A DNA stretch of 6,460 bases from contig JAJUHD010000146.1 in NCBI GenBank assembly GCA_029268085.1, positions 1 through 6,460 on the forward strand, written 5' to 3'. Shown in pieces: positions 5,767 to 6,460 of this stretch (position 1 is the first letter of the stretch; each line of letters begins with the position of its first letter). The notes under the pieces are model-generated. The model was not told the origin of the DNA, did not search any database, and saw only the letters and a program-made list of their open reading frames with translations. A program made the translations under genes and the position numbers. This stretch comes from Bacillota bacterium. Its GTDB lineage: Bacteria > Bacillota > Clostridia > Oscillospirales > Oscillospiraceae.

Positions 5767-5794
5767 ATTATACAGGACGTTTCCCGAAATGCAA
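5767..5794 (-). promoter_or_regulatory. Probable ybaK promoter
   Basis: On the minus strand a perfect TATAAT (5767-5772) is preceded, at 16-nt spacing, by TTGCAT (5789-5794), the same -35 hexamer as in the marR promoter. The expected leader to the ybaK ATG is about 27 nt. No separate promoter is evident before the flavodoxin gene. Confidence 0.6.
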
Positions 5795-5802
5795 CCAAAT
5801 GC

Positions 5803-5831
5803 TTGCCCGTTTTCTTTTAAGATGCTACAAT
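5803..5831 (+). promoter_or_regulatory. Promoter of the pseudouridine synthase gene
   Basis: TTGCCC (5803-5808), a 17-nt spacer and TACAAT (5826-5831), with TG plus one base before the -10 (5823-5825), make an extended -10 promoter. It is back to back with the ybaK promoter, the two -35 boxes being only 8 nt apart. Expected start is near 5838, 30 nt before the TTG start codon. Confidence 0.6.
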
Positions 5832-5867
5832 CATCCATATACTTCCTATGCGAAAGGGGACCAGCCG

Positions 5868-6460
5868 TTGAAAAGCGCAAAAGACGACATAGTTTTGGAA
5901 GTCAAAGAGGACGGCAGACTCCTCGATACCGTCCGTAAGGAGCTCTCAAGGCTGCCTTCCGGAAAGGTCAAATCATATCTTGAGCACCGCATGATATCTG
6001 TGGACGGAATCATTACGAGCAAGTTCGACTATCCCGTGAAGCGCGGGCAGACTGTCAGAATAAAGCAGTCGACCGTGAACTCGTATGCTTCGCCGCTTCC
6101 GATACTTTATGAGGATGCTGACCTTCTGGCGGTCAGCAAGCCCGCGGGCCTTCTCTCCGTTGCAAACGAGAACGAAAAGGAAAATACGGTGATTAGACTT
6201 CTGCGCGACAGCGGCATTGAGCCGCTCTATGTCGTCCACCGTCTCGACCGTGACACCTCTGGCGTGCTGCTGTTCGCAAAAAGTCCGGAGATACACGACA
6301 GGCTGAAGAACAACTGGGACGAGCTCGTCAAAAGAAGAGAATATACCGCTATATGCGAGGGAATTTTCGCAGAAAAAAACGGGCGGTGCGAAAGCCTCCT
6401 GCGCGAAACGGCAGATCACTTCGTCTATTCCGCCAAGTACGGCGAGGGAAAGCTTGCCGT
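5868..6460 (+). CDS. RluA/RluD-family pseudouridine synthase, 3' end outside window
   Basis: This enzyme isomerises specific uridines in rRNA or tRNA to pseudouridine. The frame is open for 197 codons and runs off the window; family members are usually about 290-320 residues, so a third or so is missing. An S4-like RNA-binding domain covers about 8-70 (LLDTVRKEL, VKSYLEHRMISVDG, then the V-x-x-G-x-x-V-like turn near 57-64). The catalytic domain starts with ILYEDADLLAVSKPAGLLS (79-97), typical of the family. The signature HRLDRDTSG (124-132) carries catalytic Asp127. The start is TTG at 5868: AAAGGGGA (5853-5860) lies 7 nt upstream and no in-frame ATG occurs before residue 42, which is inside the S4 region. 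Family is certain. Which RNA site it modifies (RluD-, RluC- or TruC-like) cannot be told. Confidence 0.92.
   Translation, partial: MKSAKDDIVLEVKEDGRLLDTVRKELSRLPSGKVKSYLEHRMISVDGIITSKFDYPVKRGQTVRIKQSTVNSYASPLPILYEDADLLAVSKPAGLLSVANENEKENTVIRLLRDSGIEPLYVVHRLDRDTSGVLLFAKSPEIHDRLKNNWDELVKRREYTAICEGIFAEKNGRCESLLRETADHFVYSAKYGEGKLA

Noticed and set aside
5734..5880. 49-residue N-terminal extension of ybaK
   Set aside because: It would run through the ybaK and divergent promoters, is absent from the family, and the ATG at 5733 has a well-placed ribosome site.
5973..6419. 148-codon minus-strand open frame
   Set aside because: It is antisense to the pseudouridine synthase, whose plus frame has the S4-like region and the HRLDRDTSG signature.

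Overview
The window looks like part of a chromosome of a Bacillota species, most likely a gut-type Clostridia (Oscillospirales-like). This is inferred from moderate GC with AT-rich intergenic regions, strong AGGAGG-type ribosome binding sites, sigma-70-like promoters with extended -10 elements, compact hairpin terminators, and the style of the proteins. No rRNA, tRNA, CRISPR array, insertion sequence or phage gene is visible.

Layout. Positions 1-1481 (minus) hold guaA, GMP synthase, cut by the window edge about 17 codons before its expected end. A divergent intergenic region (1482-1755) carries a guaA promoter, a plus-strand promoter and two inverted repeats. Positions 1756-4169 (plus) are a tight three-gene operon: a MarR-type regulator, a PLP-dependent alpha-oxoamine synthase that reads as a serine palmitoyltransferase (SPT) homologue, and a short-chain dehydrogenase/reductase (SDR) whose start overlaps the SPT end by 13 nt. 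From 4170 to 4498 there is no convincing gene, but there are three strong hairpins between convergent transcripts. On the minus strand, 5733 down to 4499 reads ybaK (Cys-tRNA deacylase), then a frame-broken small gene joined to both neighbours by ATGA overlaps, then a short flavodoxin. Divergent from ybaK at 5868 is the start of an RluA/RluD-family pseudouridine synthase, cut by the right edge.

How the genes work together. The operon is the interesting part. SPT condenses an amino acid (serine in known cases) with a fatty acyl thioester to give a 3-keto long-chain base, and an SDR is the type of enzyme that reduces that ketone. The pair therefore looks like the first two steps of sphingoid-base (or related amino-lipid) synthesis. 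The MarR protein in front probably controls the operon through a perfect 16-bp palindrome just downstream of the -10 element. No N-acyltransferase (ceramide synthase) or carrier protein is in the window, so the end product is unknown. The flanking genes are ordinary housekeeping functions with no evident link to the operon.
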